A DNA stretch of 64,000 bases from Emydura subglobosa. Taxonomy: Eukaryota > Chordata > Testudines > Chelidae. The stretch is from NCBI GenBank assembly GCA_007922225.1, contig ML679946.1, positions 99,085,286 to 99,149,285 of the forward strand, given 5' to 3'. Shown here piece by piece: positions 22,046 through 32,504 of the stretch (within the stretch, counting starts at the first letter, position 1; every line of letters starts with the position of its first letter). Position numbers and translations under genes: made by a program. The notes below the pieces were generated by a model that was not told the DNA's origin, searched no databases, and saw only the letters and a program-made list of their open reading frames with translations.

Positions 22046-23727
22046 TGCAGTTGTTACTAGGCCAGAACTGTTCTCTCTCACAGTCTTTGGGCAAAAATAA
22101 ACCTTGTTGTAGCTATAAATGTACAAAGCCATTTCATTTATTGCTCCACATGTCCCTGTTCCCCACCTGTACCACGTATGAAAAATCAGTGCCTTCAGAA
22201 GATCCGCCTGCCTTTCTTCTGTGTTCTTCCAATTTTCACTCATTTTCTCTCAAGTCCTCTTTCCTTCTATAACTCTCAGGAACATCTCCATTTGCACCCC
22301 CACGTCTCTACGCACACACAAATCTAGTTGGAAACTGCTGAATTTCATCCAAATGCACCTATTTTTTCTCACTGGATAGTTGGCAGCTCTGGAGAGTTTG
22401 TATCCCCATCGAGGAGGATGAAAACACTCTGTTCTAAAAGTACATTCAGTGCTGGCAAAGATGCTCAAGTGACAACCTGGGAGATTGAAGTCCTCTGTTT
22501 ACCGCAGAATGGACGCAGTCCTGGGACCTGCACTGCAAGTTTCCCCAACTCTCCCTTCAAGCAATATGAATCAACTCAGATTTACAGGAACCCCTTTCTA
22601 GGAGATTTAATTCAATCTCTACTGTGAAGGCTTCAACAAGAGAGCCAGTTGTAATGTCTGTGTAAACCCATTGTTACTCTGTGTTATATCTTTCCCATCA
22701 GTGCCCTATCCACAGAGAATATGGTTCTGTTACAGCCCCGGCTACAGGGCTGGTCTCGTTAGTTCAAGCTGTAGAGGTTCATGTGTATCGCTTTCCAGGT
22801 CCCTCCTTCAATCCCCTGTGTGTCAGCCAAGATAAGCATCTATCACTTCTGTTTGATGCTTACCAATAAGGCTGAGACCGCCACCTTATTTGACATATCC
22901 TTCACATATGCCAGATAAGAGTTCAACTTTGCTAACGTGGAAATGATTGAAAACCACTGACCCAGAACTGACAAGACTCTGTAACCCATTAAACAACCTC
23001 CTCCATCATCCAGTCCTGCCCCCCAAGGCAGAGATTTTAAATCTCTAGTGAGCTGATATGACAGGCCCCTAGCAGTCACTAGGAATGACACCCAACAATT
23101 GACTCAAGGGGAGTAGTGCCTCTCTGTCTGTATTTCCCTCATCACAGCAGTTAATTGAGTGAGCACTAATGGTCATTGAGCTCACTGTGGCAAATCCCAA
23201 ACGCCACTCTCAAAAGTCCCAGAGAAATCCTCGCTTAGCCTCTCTTGCCCGCTTTCCCCTGCTGCACCTGCCTCCTGGAAATAGATAATAAAATCCCAGG
23301 ATTCCCTGCTGAGTGCTCTTGGACATCCATAGAGCTGTGAATCCCCAGGAAATGAAGCGTGGCACCATCCCGGCTGATAAAGGGGGAGACAGCGTATAAT
23401 GAAAAAGACAAAGAGCCTGTTCACATTTTGCAGAATCACAAGCCATGTGGATTTTAAGCCACCAAATCTTCATTGTGCTAATTCAAACGGCTCACATCTC
23501 ATTCTCTCCATTCTACTCCCTCCCCTACTAGCAGGAGACCTGCCTCTCTACCTGCTCCCTTCCCCTCACAACGTATGAGACCCCTCTACTTAGACGACTT
23601 AGCCATGCCCCATTCACCACCCCCCTTCACACTGGGCACTCCGGTGCACACCTACCCCCTTTGCAGTGGTCTGGTGCTTCCCTTCCACTCAGCCCCCAAA
23701 CTTCATACCATTATTACGAAATGAAGT
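22046..23727. other. Intronic DNA without a recognised gene
   Basis: No exon or repeat was recognised. Pyrimidine-rich near 23490-23600. Confidence 0.4.
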
Positions 23728-23825
23728 TTATTTACAGTAGTGTCTAGGGACCATTGTGCTAGGCACTGTACAAACAAACACACATTAGTACAGGATCCCT
23801 GCCCTGAAGAGCTTACAGTCTAAAT
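23728..23825 (-). repeat. MIR/L2-related SINE tail
   Basis: TGTGCTAGGCACTGTACAAA, then ATCCCTGCCCTGAAGAGCTT and ACAGTCTAAATGA is the reversed counterpart of the tail at 59452. Confidence 0.6.
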
Positions 23826-24464
23826 GACCAGCATGAAGCATGGTTCTGTGCAATAGCTAGCAGGGACAAGATTCCCTCTGCTATGCTCTGGCCCTGAGAG
23901 AGGTTGGGCACCACAAGTAGAGGAGATTTTAAGTACGCAAAGCAGACAAGGGTGGGGGGGGGGTGTTTTAGCGGCTGGGACTCACCACTGGAAAGAATCC
24001 TTATCCAACTGCATCTCACAGTGACCAGAATCCCTCCCTTTTGATGGAAACGCATCCTATAGTGGAACTGGCCAGTCATGAAGGAACACTTCCGAATTAC
24101 CCCATGTCCTAAGAGGCATCTGGTCCTCCCTTCCTGAGAGAGAGTCAGAGCCTTAGCAGCTTCCTCCAACTCTCTTTGTACTTGTAATGTACACTCAGGG
24201 AACCGAAACAATACTTCATGACCAATCACAACTACACAGCACAGCTCGAATTTCAAATCTGTAGCATCAACTGCCAACAGTGTACGATTTGTAATCAATT
24301 CAGAAAGTAAAAAAAATGTTAAAAGATTCAAACAATGACAACCTGAGGAAATTCAGTCCGATAATGGACATTTCATGAGGGGAAAATTAAGTTGAACCAA
24401 TCAAGTAAATTATCTGAGGGAAATTACTATCTATAATAGGTACTTATAGGGCCTCCATTACCAT

Positions 24465-24550
24465 GGGATCTGAATGCCTCATGGTCTTTTAATGTATTTA
24501 TCCTTGCAACAACCCTTTGGGGTAGGGAAGTATTATTCCAAGGTTACTTA
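24465..24550 (-). repeat. MIR-like fragment
   Basis: CTTTTAATGTATTTATCCTT, GCAACAACCCTTTGGGGTAG and GAAGTATTATTCCAAG match a reversed MIR middle part. Confidence 0.55.
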
Positions 24551-24848
24551 CCGCAAACATATTGCCAAGTTTTAAATGTGTATAGATGTGGAGTCCAAGC
24601 TTAAACAGAACTAAGTTAATTTTTAATCATGTGAGGTTAGCCATATCATTTGAAAAACCATTCTTCACTTGAATTAAATTCCCAACTATGTTCCAAATGT
24701 TGAATGCTTCATTATTGTATCCATTATTAATAATGGAAGTCTGATTTATCCTTGACATTCCTTAAATCATTTACCTATGTTTCCTTATCCACCCACTGAC
24801 TACCCTTACTCCCATAAGTCACGCGCACACGCATATACACTTCCCTCC

Positions 24849-25763
24849 TGTGATGGGGCATTCATCCGACCCCAGCGCTGAACGGGTTAAGGTGGCAGGA
24901 GAGGCCAGTTAGCTTTCCATCTACTGCTGCCTCTGGCAAAGGGACAATGATACTAATTGAGAATGGAGCTCACCTGTGGAGGAACAGGTGGGATTTCTAT
25001 CAGTATGTCTACACAGCAAAGAAAAACCCATGGCTGGTCTGTGCCAGCCAAGTCGGGCTTATGGGGTTGTTTCATTGCTGTGTAGACGTCTGGACTCAGC
25101 CTGAGCAATAGGACCCTGCAAGGTCAGAGGATCTCAGAGCTTGGGCTCCAGTCCAAACCTGGAAATCTACACAGCAATGAAACAGCCCCGCAGCCTGAGC
25201 CCCACAAACCCGAGTTGGCTGGCATGGGCCAGCTGCGGGTTTTTATTTGCTGTGTAGACAGACCCTGGTAAAGCCTAGGCGTTCAGGAGAGCAAAAGGGC
25301 TGCAGTGAGGTAGCCTGCCATCACAGCGCCTGGTACAAGGGGGGAGAATAGAAGTCTATAATAGGAGAGTAAAAAGCAGTCCAAAGAAGGAGCAGTACGG
25401 GCTGAGAGAATAGGCAGGAATACTGGTTCAAGAGCCCCTAGACTGGAACCCGGTCTAGGAGTTGGGCCCGGGTTCCCCTACAAGCCACTGTGGGTGTGAC
25501 GGCCAGCTCAGTGTATATGGAGACCGCATGGAGAGAGACTCTGATGAGACCCCAAGAAGGGGAGGACAACTGCGACTTGGCCAGAGGGATAAGCCACAAA
25601 GGAGAAGTGCTGGAGCTCCCACCCAGGCCAGGGAGGGCACAGAGTGAACGATTGAGGCAATGGGCTGAGTGACCACCAGATGGGACGCTAACAGAGCGGA
25701 GCTAATTCCCCACATGAGCCATGAGGAGGCTCCACTAAGTAGTGAGTAGCAGATCCTGTTACA
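24849..25763 (+). mobile_element. Solo LTR with 5-bp target duplication, split by a fold-back element
   Basis: Starts TGTGATGGGGC and ends CCTGTTACA (TG...CA), flanked by CCTCC on both sides (24844-24848 and 25764-25768). Removing the nested fold-back element (25001-25267) leaves about 650 bp, a normal LTR size. No internal coding region is present, so it is a recombined solo LTR of a Gypsy or ERV-like element; 5-bp duplications fit either. Confidence 0.75.
25001..25267. mobile_element. Fold-back (palindromic) DNA element nested in an LTR
   Basis: Terminal inverted repeats CAGTATGTCTACACAGCAAA (left) and TTTGCTGTGTAGACAGACCC plus TG (right). Homology between arms extends inward almost to the centre near 25133 (GGCTGG...GCCAGCC, TTGTTTCATTGCTGTGTAGA against TCTACACAGCAATGAAACAG). 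Non-coding. Similar elements are common in turtles. A target duplication was not clear. Confidence 0.75.
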
Positions 25764-26419
25764 CCTCCCCAGCTAGTGTCTTCCATCAGAATATTTCTCT
25801 CATCTGCTTTATGCTGTTTGTTTTACCAGGAGGAAGCACAGGCCCTGAGAATCTCTCATCCACAGAGCAAATGTTAAAACCAGTCAACAACAACAAAAAA
25901 TTCCTGACATCCTCTGCATTTTTGTTGACTAGGTGAAAACATCACCCTGTGCAGTTATATTTTCAGTTCCATTATAAACTAACTTCTCATTCATTCCAGA
26001 CATCATCATAAACAGTTATCATGCACAGCCAAATAAGTGTATGAGATTATCAAGAACAATTCGTTTTTCCACTGCTTTTTATTTGCAATACCTTTTCCTG
26101 GCAGATGTTATCCCCGCAGATTAATGGATGCTTTCAAACAACAAACTGGACATGGATTGATGGAAGAATTGATCTGCATTTGTTAATCTACTGCCATAGC
26201 AGCAAGCACTCTAAGTAATTAAAGTGCTAAAAAAAGTCTCCGATCTAGACATACTATATGTTCAAGCTTCACAATATAGGGATAAAGGCCAATTTTTTTT
26301 TCATTTGTGCCCAGAGACCTTGTTTGCAGTGTATGTATCAAAAACATTTTAGCGCCTTTGTATCCTTCTCCAAGTAGACTGTACTGTTGTACGAGTATTA
26401 GCCTCCAATAAATGTAAAG

Positions 26420-26590
26420 GCCTACATTTTCAAAAATGATTCATGCTTTTGGGTGTCCAACTTGGGACCCCTTAAAGGGACCTAATTTTCAGAAAGTGCT
26501 GAGTACCCAAGCTATGAAAGTCAAGCCTGATTTACAGTGTCTCAGGTTGGACACTCAAAAACACTAGTCACTTTTGAAAACATAGAACAA
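26420..26590. repeat. Fold-back repeat, CTAATTTTCAG type
   Basis: GGGTGTCCAACTTGGGACCC, CTAATTTTCAGAAAGTGCTG and AGGTTGGACACTCAAAAACA form an imperfect palindrome of a group also seen at 40738 and 56466. Confidence 0.4.
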
Positions 26591-26639
26591 TGGCTTTATA
26601 GGTAGGCTTATCTATCATACTTATATGAAGCCAATTACC

Positions 26640-26745
26640 ATAGTTTGTGAACATCTCAGAATCTTTTAACATATTTATCCTCACACCACCACTGTGAGAT
26701 AGGGATATTATCCCAATTTTGCAGATGGGTTATGGCAAACCAACC
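26640..26745 (-). repeat. MIR-like fragment
   Basis: AATCTTTTAACATATTTATC, ACCACTGTGAGATAGGGATA and CCCAATTTTGCAGATGGG match reversed MIR. Confidence 0.6.
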
Positions 26746-26774
26746 AGGAGATACCCAAAATCAGAGGAAAGTGG

Positions 26775-26955
26775 ACAGGATTTTTTGCACCTTGAAGCCT
26801 TTAAATCATTATTTGAGGACTTCAATAACTCAGTCTTAGGTCAGGGGTCTATTACAGGACTGGATGGGTGAGGTTCTATGGCCTGCGTTGTTCAGGAGAT
26901 CAGACTAGATGATCATAATGGTCCCTTCTGACCTTAGAGTCTATGAGTCTATGAA
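26775..26955 (+). mobile_element. CR1 3' end
   Basis: TTGCACCTTGAAGCC, GGTCTATTACAGGACTGGAT, GAGATCAGACTAGATGATCA and TAATGGTCCCTTCTGACCTT end in the CR1-type direct repeat TCTATGAGTCTATGA. Confidence 0.82.
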
Positions 26956-28495
26956 AATGTAGGGAGCAGATGACGTTGAATTGCAGCATCTCCCAGTTCC
27001 TTTGGATGGTAGCTTCCAAGGGCACTGGTTTCCCATGGTCACCAATCCAGAGGACAAGAGGTCCATCAATTGTCTCTACCAGGTCTGGGGCAGATGTCAG
27101 CTGTAGAGAAATCTGCAGGGTTTGGGCTACATCAATGAGTGCCCACTGTGGGAGAATTTTGTTAGAGATGGCCAGGTATGCGTAACCCATCTAAAGCTTG
27201 TAGGTGCAGCATTGCTCACTGGGAGTTGGCATGTGTTACAGTCAAGACCATGGTTTGAGACTCAGGGGGTACACTTTTTCAGGTGACCCAGGCCAGTCCC
27301 CATTACCAAGCCTGGGCTAGCTCATTTCCTGGCTCCCTTCAGGCTGGGCTTTGTGTAGAGCAGCCGGCAATGGCCTGATCCGGCTCTCTGCGGTAAAAAC
27401 ATGTTGAGATATCGATGTCACTCTTTATCCTCAGGGGTGAGATCAATAAAAGTATCCATATTGGCCAGGGTCTTGATCCAGGTCAGCACATCCTTGATTT
27501 TTTCTTGCAGGTCCCACCAGAACTGATACTGTTGGGCTACCTCAATCCAGGTTGTATGTGGCATGAGCTGGTGGAAATGCATTGCTTCTGCAGAGCAGGC
27601 ACACTTGGGTTAATCAAAGATGGATGATACTGCTCACTGGATGGTGCCCCTGCTAGACAACGCCAGACTGTCCATCTCAAGTCAACAGGAGGCCCAGTCC
27701 AATACTTCTCCAGTCGGGAGGCTGACTACCAGGCCTACCTTGGCCACATTGGAGGAGTATTTCCGCAGGTGAAGCAGGAACTGGAGACTGCACTGAAACC
27801 TGGAAATCTTTGGTAACCCCTATTAAAAGCACTCTAGCAGGATGACGACAGGCCATGCCTCAAAGGATGGTTCAGAAGATTGGGTCCGAAGCATGGTGTT
27901 ATTAGTGTGAAGCTGGAGCACTTGCTTCCACAATGTCTGGTTTTCAGTGGCCACCTGTGTAGCCTGTGCCTGCATTGCTTAGTTGTCTGCCTGATGGCGA
28001 GCTACCTGCTCGCGCGATGCCAGCATCCTTGGGGAAGGAGGAGTTCTGTGGGACCCAGGCCTGGAAGAGCCTATCCCGCCAAGGGGTCAGTGGTTCAAGC
28101 AAGCTGTCATGGCCGGGATATAGACAGTCTGACCCAATGGTCAGAACACAGGTGATCAGGCCCAGGGGAGCCAGGGTCCGAGCCAGGAGTCAGAGCTGGA
28201 ATCAGAGTCCAGGAACCAAGCAAAAATCAGGTCTGGTGCGGCTGCCAGCCAGGAAGTCTTCTGGTTTCTCAGAAAACTTCCTGTGCCTCTTTCTGGCTTA
28301 AACAGTACAGTCGGGGCAGTCGGTGGGGCCACTCACCATCCCCAATCACGATGCTTGTGGGCAATGCCTCTGGGAGGGGTCAGAGTTCTGCTAGCTTCTC
28401 ACTTCCAGTAATTCTGAGTAGGCACCGTGTGTAGGCTACCTGGGAACCTGTGAGCCCACATACAAGACCCGAGGACCTTTATGCTATCTTTCTAA
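26956..28495 (-). mobile_element. Ty3/Gypsy retrotransposon remnant: gag and protease region plus 5' part
   Basis: On the minus strand, decayed gag reads AKVGLVVSLPTGEVLDWAS near 27740 and LTWIKTLANMDTFIDLTPE near 27450, matching the Gypsy gag order. Further down a protease-like part reads LPQWALIDVAQ, VETIDGPL and EATIQRNWEMLQFNVICS (27150-26960). The expected DSG active-site triad is not intact (ALIDVAQ). Stops and frameshifts break gag. Sequence at 27900-28495 is GC-rich and probably 5' leader or LTR. RT, RNase H and integrase are missing. Confidence 0.72.
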
Positions 28496-28499
28496 ACAA

Positions 28500-29125
28500 C
28501 ATTAGGCTAGTTGGCAGTTGTTCCTTTAATATTGTGTCCTTGGAAACTGCCAGCACACCTGAACTCCTTTTTCCTTTAGATTTTCTTCCCCTGGACCATT
28601 ACCTACCAGTTTTCTGAGTTTGTTAAAGTTTGCTGCCTTTTTATTTAAGTGAATTATTCTTATTCTGCTGTTCTCACTTCTCCCTTTCCTTAGAATCACG
28701 CAATCTATCATTTCATGATCACTTTCACCTATATTGCCTTCCACCTTCAGATTTGCTACCAATTCCTTCCAGCTGGTCAGAATCAAATTCAGAAATGGCA
28801 GTCCAGTTGGTTACTTTCTCTGCTTTCTGAAACAAATATGTTCTCCCCAATACTTTCCAAAAAGTAACTGGGCATTTTGTGTTTTGCTGTATTACTTTTC
28901 CAACAGATGTCTGGGTAGTTAAAGTCCCTCATTACTACCAGGGCTTGTGTTTTGGATATTTCTGTTTTTTGTTCTACAAACGCCTTATCCTCAACCTGAT
29001 TTGGTGGTGTATAGTGGACTCTTACCATATTTTTTATTTCTTTTATCTTTACTCAAAGACCTTCAACTGTTCTGCCCTTAACCTCCTTCTGGACCTCAGA
29101 ACAAGTGTATAATACTCTTATTGAA
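28500..29125 (-). mobile_element. CR1 LINE endonuclease fragment
   Basis: Minus-strand frames read VVMRDFNYPDICWKSNTAKH then FLESIGENIF (29028-28789), and ELVANLKVEGNIGESDHEMI with DCVILRKGR (28786-28526). These are the second half of the CR1 apurinic-like endonuclease; the catalytic GDFN is RDFN here and SDHE is kept. No RT part follows. Confidence 0.82.
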
Positions 29126-29159
29126 TGAAAGGTAAGAACTGTCAGATGAAAATGTTTGG

Positions 29160-29640
29160 ACATATTCTGGAAAAAAAAAAACTGATATCTTTGGGATTTA
29201 GCCAAACTTTTAATGCTTACCATGAATTAATTCAAAAGCCAGCCCATTCGACCAGCCCATATCATTAGCAATTGATCATTACAAGATGTTCTTCAAAGCA
29301 CTTGACATTTAATTGGAAGGAGTTTTACCTGTTTTTTTATTAAAACAATTTATAAAATTAAAGCTTGCTGAATAATACTGCAGAAAGAGGGCTTTAAATT
29401 AAATTTATTATGCTCAGGAATAAGAGAGGCTTTGACCACTGTCCAGGAAGTTGATCAAGCTTTCAGTTCAACAAAGAAAATTTGATCTACCAAGGATCTG
29501 CGCATTTGGGGAGAATTTCAGTTTAAATGAATAGAGAGAACCTATACAATAAACAGATGCTTCCAGATTACCAGAATATCCGTGAATTTATTTAGGAGCC
29601 AACGTATGCTTTTAGGTGTCTATCTTTAACTTAATACTAC
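29160..29640. other. Candidate conserved non-coding sequence, AT-rich
   Basis: Repeat-free AT-rich DNA with several homeodomain-like cores (GAATTAATTC, CATTAGCAATTGATC, ATTTAATTGGAAGG, TTAAATTAAATTTATTATG). Composition suggests possible enhancer sequence, but conservation cannot be assessed. Confidence 0.25.
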
Positions 29641-29897
29641 TTCTTCTTAATGCTAGCAATATTTTAACACACCATTACAAAACTATTTTATTTTCAGGAC
29701 ACCTCAGAAGATGCAGAGAAACTATCCTGAGCAAGGTCAAAGCTGCACTTGGTGCAGGAGCCAGGGCAGTGAAGGGAAAAGTGGAGCCATCTTCTTGCCA
29801 TCTTCTTGCTCCTCTGATTCTCAGTCAAACCACCCTATGGTCTGCTCTAAGTTATGTTAGCTGGAGCAGTTGCCTAAGGACTGGGGAATGCCAGAAC

Positions 29898-30229
29898 TAG
29901 GGACGTAAGCGGTTTAAACATTAAGCAGCTGGCTTCCCGTTTACTAATTAGTCTAAACATTGCCCTGGGGGAAGAGGCAAACTGGGAGCCACCGAGCCCA
30001 GCGGCTCCCCACCTGCGAGAGCTGCCCAGCTACGGCTCTGCATGCATGTGGGGGGAAGCCACGCTGGGCTCAGCTCGGCTGTGGGTCCTGCCCACCGAGC
30101 GAGGCAGCTTTTTGCTGGCAGGGAGGAGCCGAGCCCAACGGCTTCCCCCACCCCCGGTGCTTGTGTGTGCCTTGCTTACACATTCTATTTTTAAATGGAT
30201 TATTAATTCAAGAAAATTTTACATCCCTA
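29898..30229. mobile_element. hAT-like non-autonomous DNA transposon (332 bp) with 8-bp target duplication
   Basis: Terminal inverted repeats TAGGGACGTAA (left) and TTACATCCCTA (right), 10 of 11 matching. Flanks are GCCAGAAC (29890-29897) and GCTAGAAC (30230-30237), an 8-bp duplication with one difference, the length made by hAT transposases. The interior is GC-rich with no coding sequence. Confidence 0.75.
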
Positions 30230-30479
30230 GCTAGAACACAGTGTATAACCATTCCATTCCCTCCAGGTCCGCTGAGGAAAGACCAACATGCCTGCAGTTT
30301 GAGTGAGTGGTATAGAGGTGGCCACGTAGCTTTACGCCAGCCCCAGATTCCTCCTCCAGCAGGGACTCCGTGGCTGCCCTTGTAGGAAAGCCCTCTACTC
30401 TATTTGTACCATCAGACAGTGCGAAGGGGCCCAGGATCTGGCCTGCCGTTTTTCCTAACAGCTCATCCTATAGTTAAAT

Positions 30480-31060
30480 GCTCCATTTGCTGCTGGTGAT
30501 TCCCCCAACTCTCTCCCTTGAGATATGTACAGTACGCAGCAATCTGACAACACAGTCTGAACGCAGATAACTTCACATGCCTCAATTAGTTAGCGTTTGT
30601 GAAGCGCTTTGGAAAGGAAAAGTGCGAAATAACTGCTAAGCAGCAGTCGTATCCTCCTACTCCAGGAATAGCCTCAAATTCCAACACAATTGCTTGCACG
30701 GAGCACATGTTCCCTCCGAAGCATTTCAGAGTTATTTCATTACCAGCACTGCTCAGTTAGTTACAATCTTCAGCACCATTTCTCTTCTCATTTAGAATAA
30801 TTGCACCGAGTGCTCATATTGGTGTCACGTTTCCAGCTTGTTCCAGTTAAGGTTAATGTTTAAAAACGTTTCACTTCACTTTAAACAACAAGATGTTGCA
30901 GCACAAACACGGATCATTTTATGAGCCTGCTGGCTTGATGCCACCTCCCTTCCCCCACGCCCACCAAATGGGGAAACCTACACTCTTGTAATTCTACCGA
31001 GGAAGAACTTGAGCTAATGTCCAAAGTGTTACTCTGTGAAAACAAAAATCAGATTAAGTG
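30480..31060. other. Unique intronic DNA, possible conserved element
   Basis: AATTAGTTAGCGTTTGTGAA and GCGCTTTGGAAAGGAAAAGT near 30585 recall an old SINE tail, but most is unique. Several AP-1/homeobox-like words occur. No exon. Confidence 0.25.
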
Positions 31061-31779
31061 AGCTTTACGCTTCTTTCAGACTCAATTCACTCCGAATGCT
31101 ATTAAAGTAGCAGTGGAAATGTCACTTGGATTGTGGTGGTATTTTTTTTTTTCCTTAGACCAACCATCTTGCTGTTCAGGAAGCAGAGTTTGTTCTTTGG
31201 TAAGCCAAGTACCATGGCAAGCTGGCTTTCTTAGGAGAGTGAGCACTCATCAACAAAAGCTTTCAGAAAGGGTGGTAGCTTTCAGCTTTTTCAGCAAGGG
31301 CTGCCAATGAGAAAGTGTGTTTAATAAAACAGCAAAAATCCATTATATTTTGCATCTTTAATGTCAGAATCTCAAACCACTTAACAGGCAATTACTTAGA
31401 CCTCAGTAGCCAGCAGTACTGCTAATCTCAAGCTTTCAAAAATCATGAGTCAGGACCCCCAAACTCATGTGATTGGCTTAAAAATGTAATTTTAAAAAGT
31501 AATACATTTTTGGTCTTTTTTTTCCCCCAAGCCTTATTGACTTAGAGTTTCAATTTTTTCTTTTCAACCATAAGCGTTAGAGACTTACTTTTAAAAAAAA
31601 TGAAAGCTGAGAGTCTCACAAAATCACCTGACTCCAGGATCTGGGTTTTTTTTTTTTTTAAAAAGAGCACCATATATTGCAAAACCTGCTGGCAAGAGTC
31701 AGCAATTTTGATGTGAATGGGTGAGCTCCTTGTACAGATGCCTCACAGTTTCACTTTAGGCACCCAAATTTGAAAACAT

Positions 31780-32120
31780 TTGTCCAAGGCAGTGGTCCCC
31801 AAACTTTTAAAATCACGCCTCCCCAATGTAATCTGCTTTCAGTCCCCGGGAGCCGTGCTCAGGGGCTGGAGATGCAGCTGGGGCCGCAGCCCGTAGTGGA
31901 GCTGGGCCGGGGACCAGGCCGCAGCCAAGCCGGACCAGAAGCAGGGGCTGAGCCCGGGTCATGCTGCACTCAGGTCTGGGGTGGGGCTGGGACCAAAGCA
32001 GAGCTGGGGGCAGAGCGGGGCTGGATGGTGCTTGCCTGGGCCCCGCTGCGCCCTCCTGAATGTTCCTCCATGCCCCCTTAGGAGAGCACACCCACAGTTT
32101 GGGGCCACTAGTCTAGAGGC
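31780..32120. other. GC-rich island-like stretch of unknown origin
   Basis: About 300 bp of purine and GC-rich DNA with GCTGGGGC/GAGCTGGGCC repeats inside AT-rich surroundings. Probably part of a transposon (compare the GC-rich interior of 29898-30229): it starts AGTGGTCCCCAAACTTT and ends near AGTTTGGGGCCACTAG, which are imperfect inverted repeats. Confidence 0.5.
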
Positions 32121-32504
32121 CCACCTGAGCTTTTGAGATGCTGAACATGCACACCCAAACCACAAAGGGCCCGATCCAAAAACCACTGAAAACAATGGGT
32201 TTGGAATGTGCTCCTAGCCGTCTGATTACCAAAAGGAGCTAAGCACAAGCAGTTTCCATTGGCCTACTGGGTGCTCAGCAGCTTTGAAAATCAGGCTACA
32301 GGGTACCGGAAAGCCTCCAGTATTCTCTCCCTTATTAGTTTATTCAACTAGCATCACCACCCACCAGTAATTCTGGTGAGTTCACTAATGCATCCAACTC
32401 CCTTTACTTTTAGATTTTTGAATACCATGAATTTTATCAGGCACTTTAGTGGCTAACTTTTTATTAAAGATACACAGAATTTTGACAGCTACATTCTTAT
32501 TCTA

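Noticed and set aside
29960..30385. 141-codon open frame on the plus strand
   Set aside because: It lies in the GC-rich interior of a hAT-like element, whose ends and target duplication explain the sequence.
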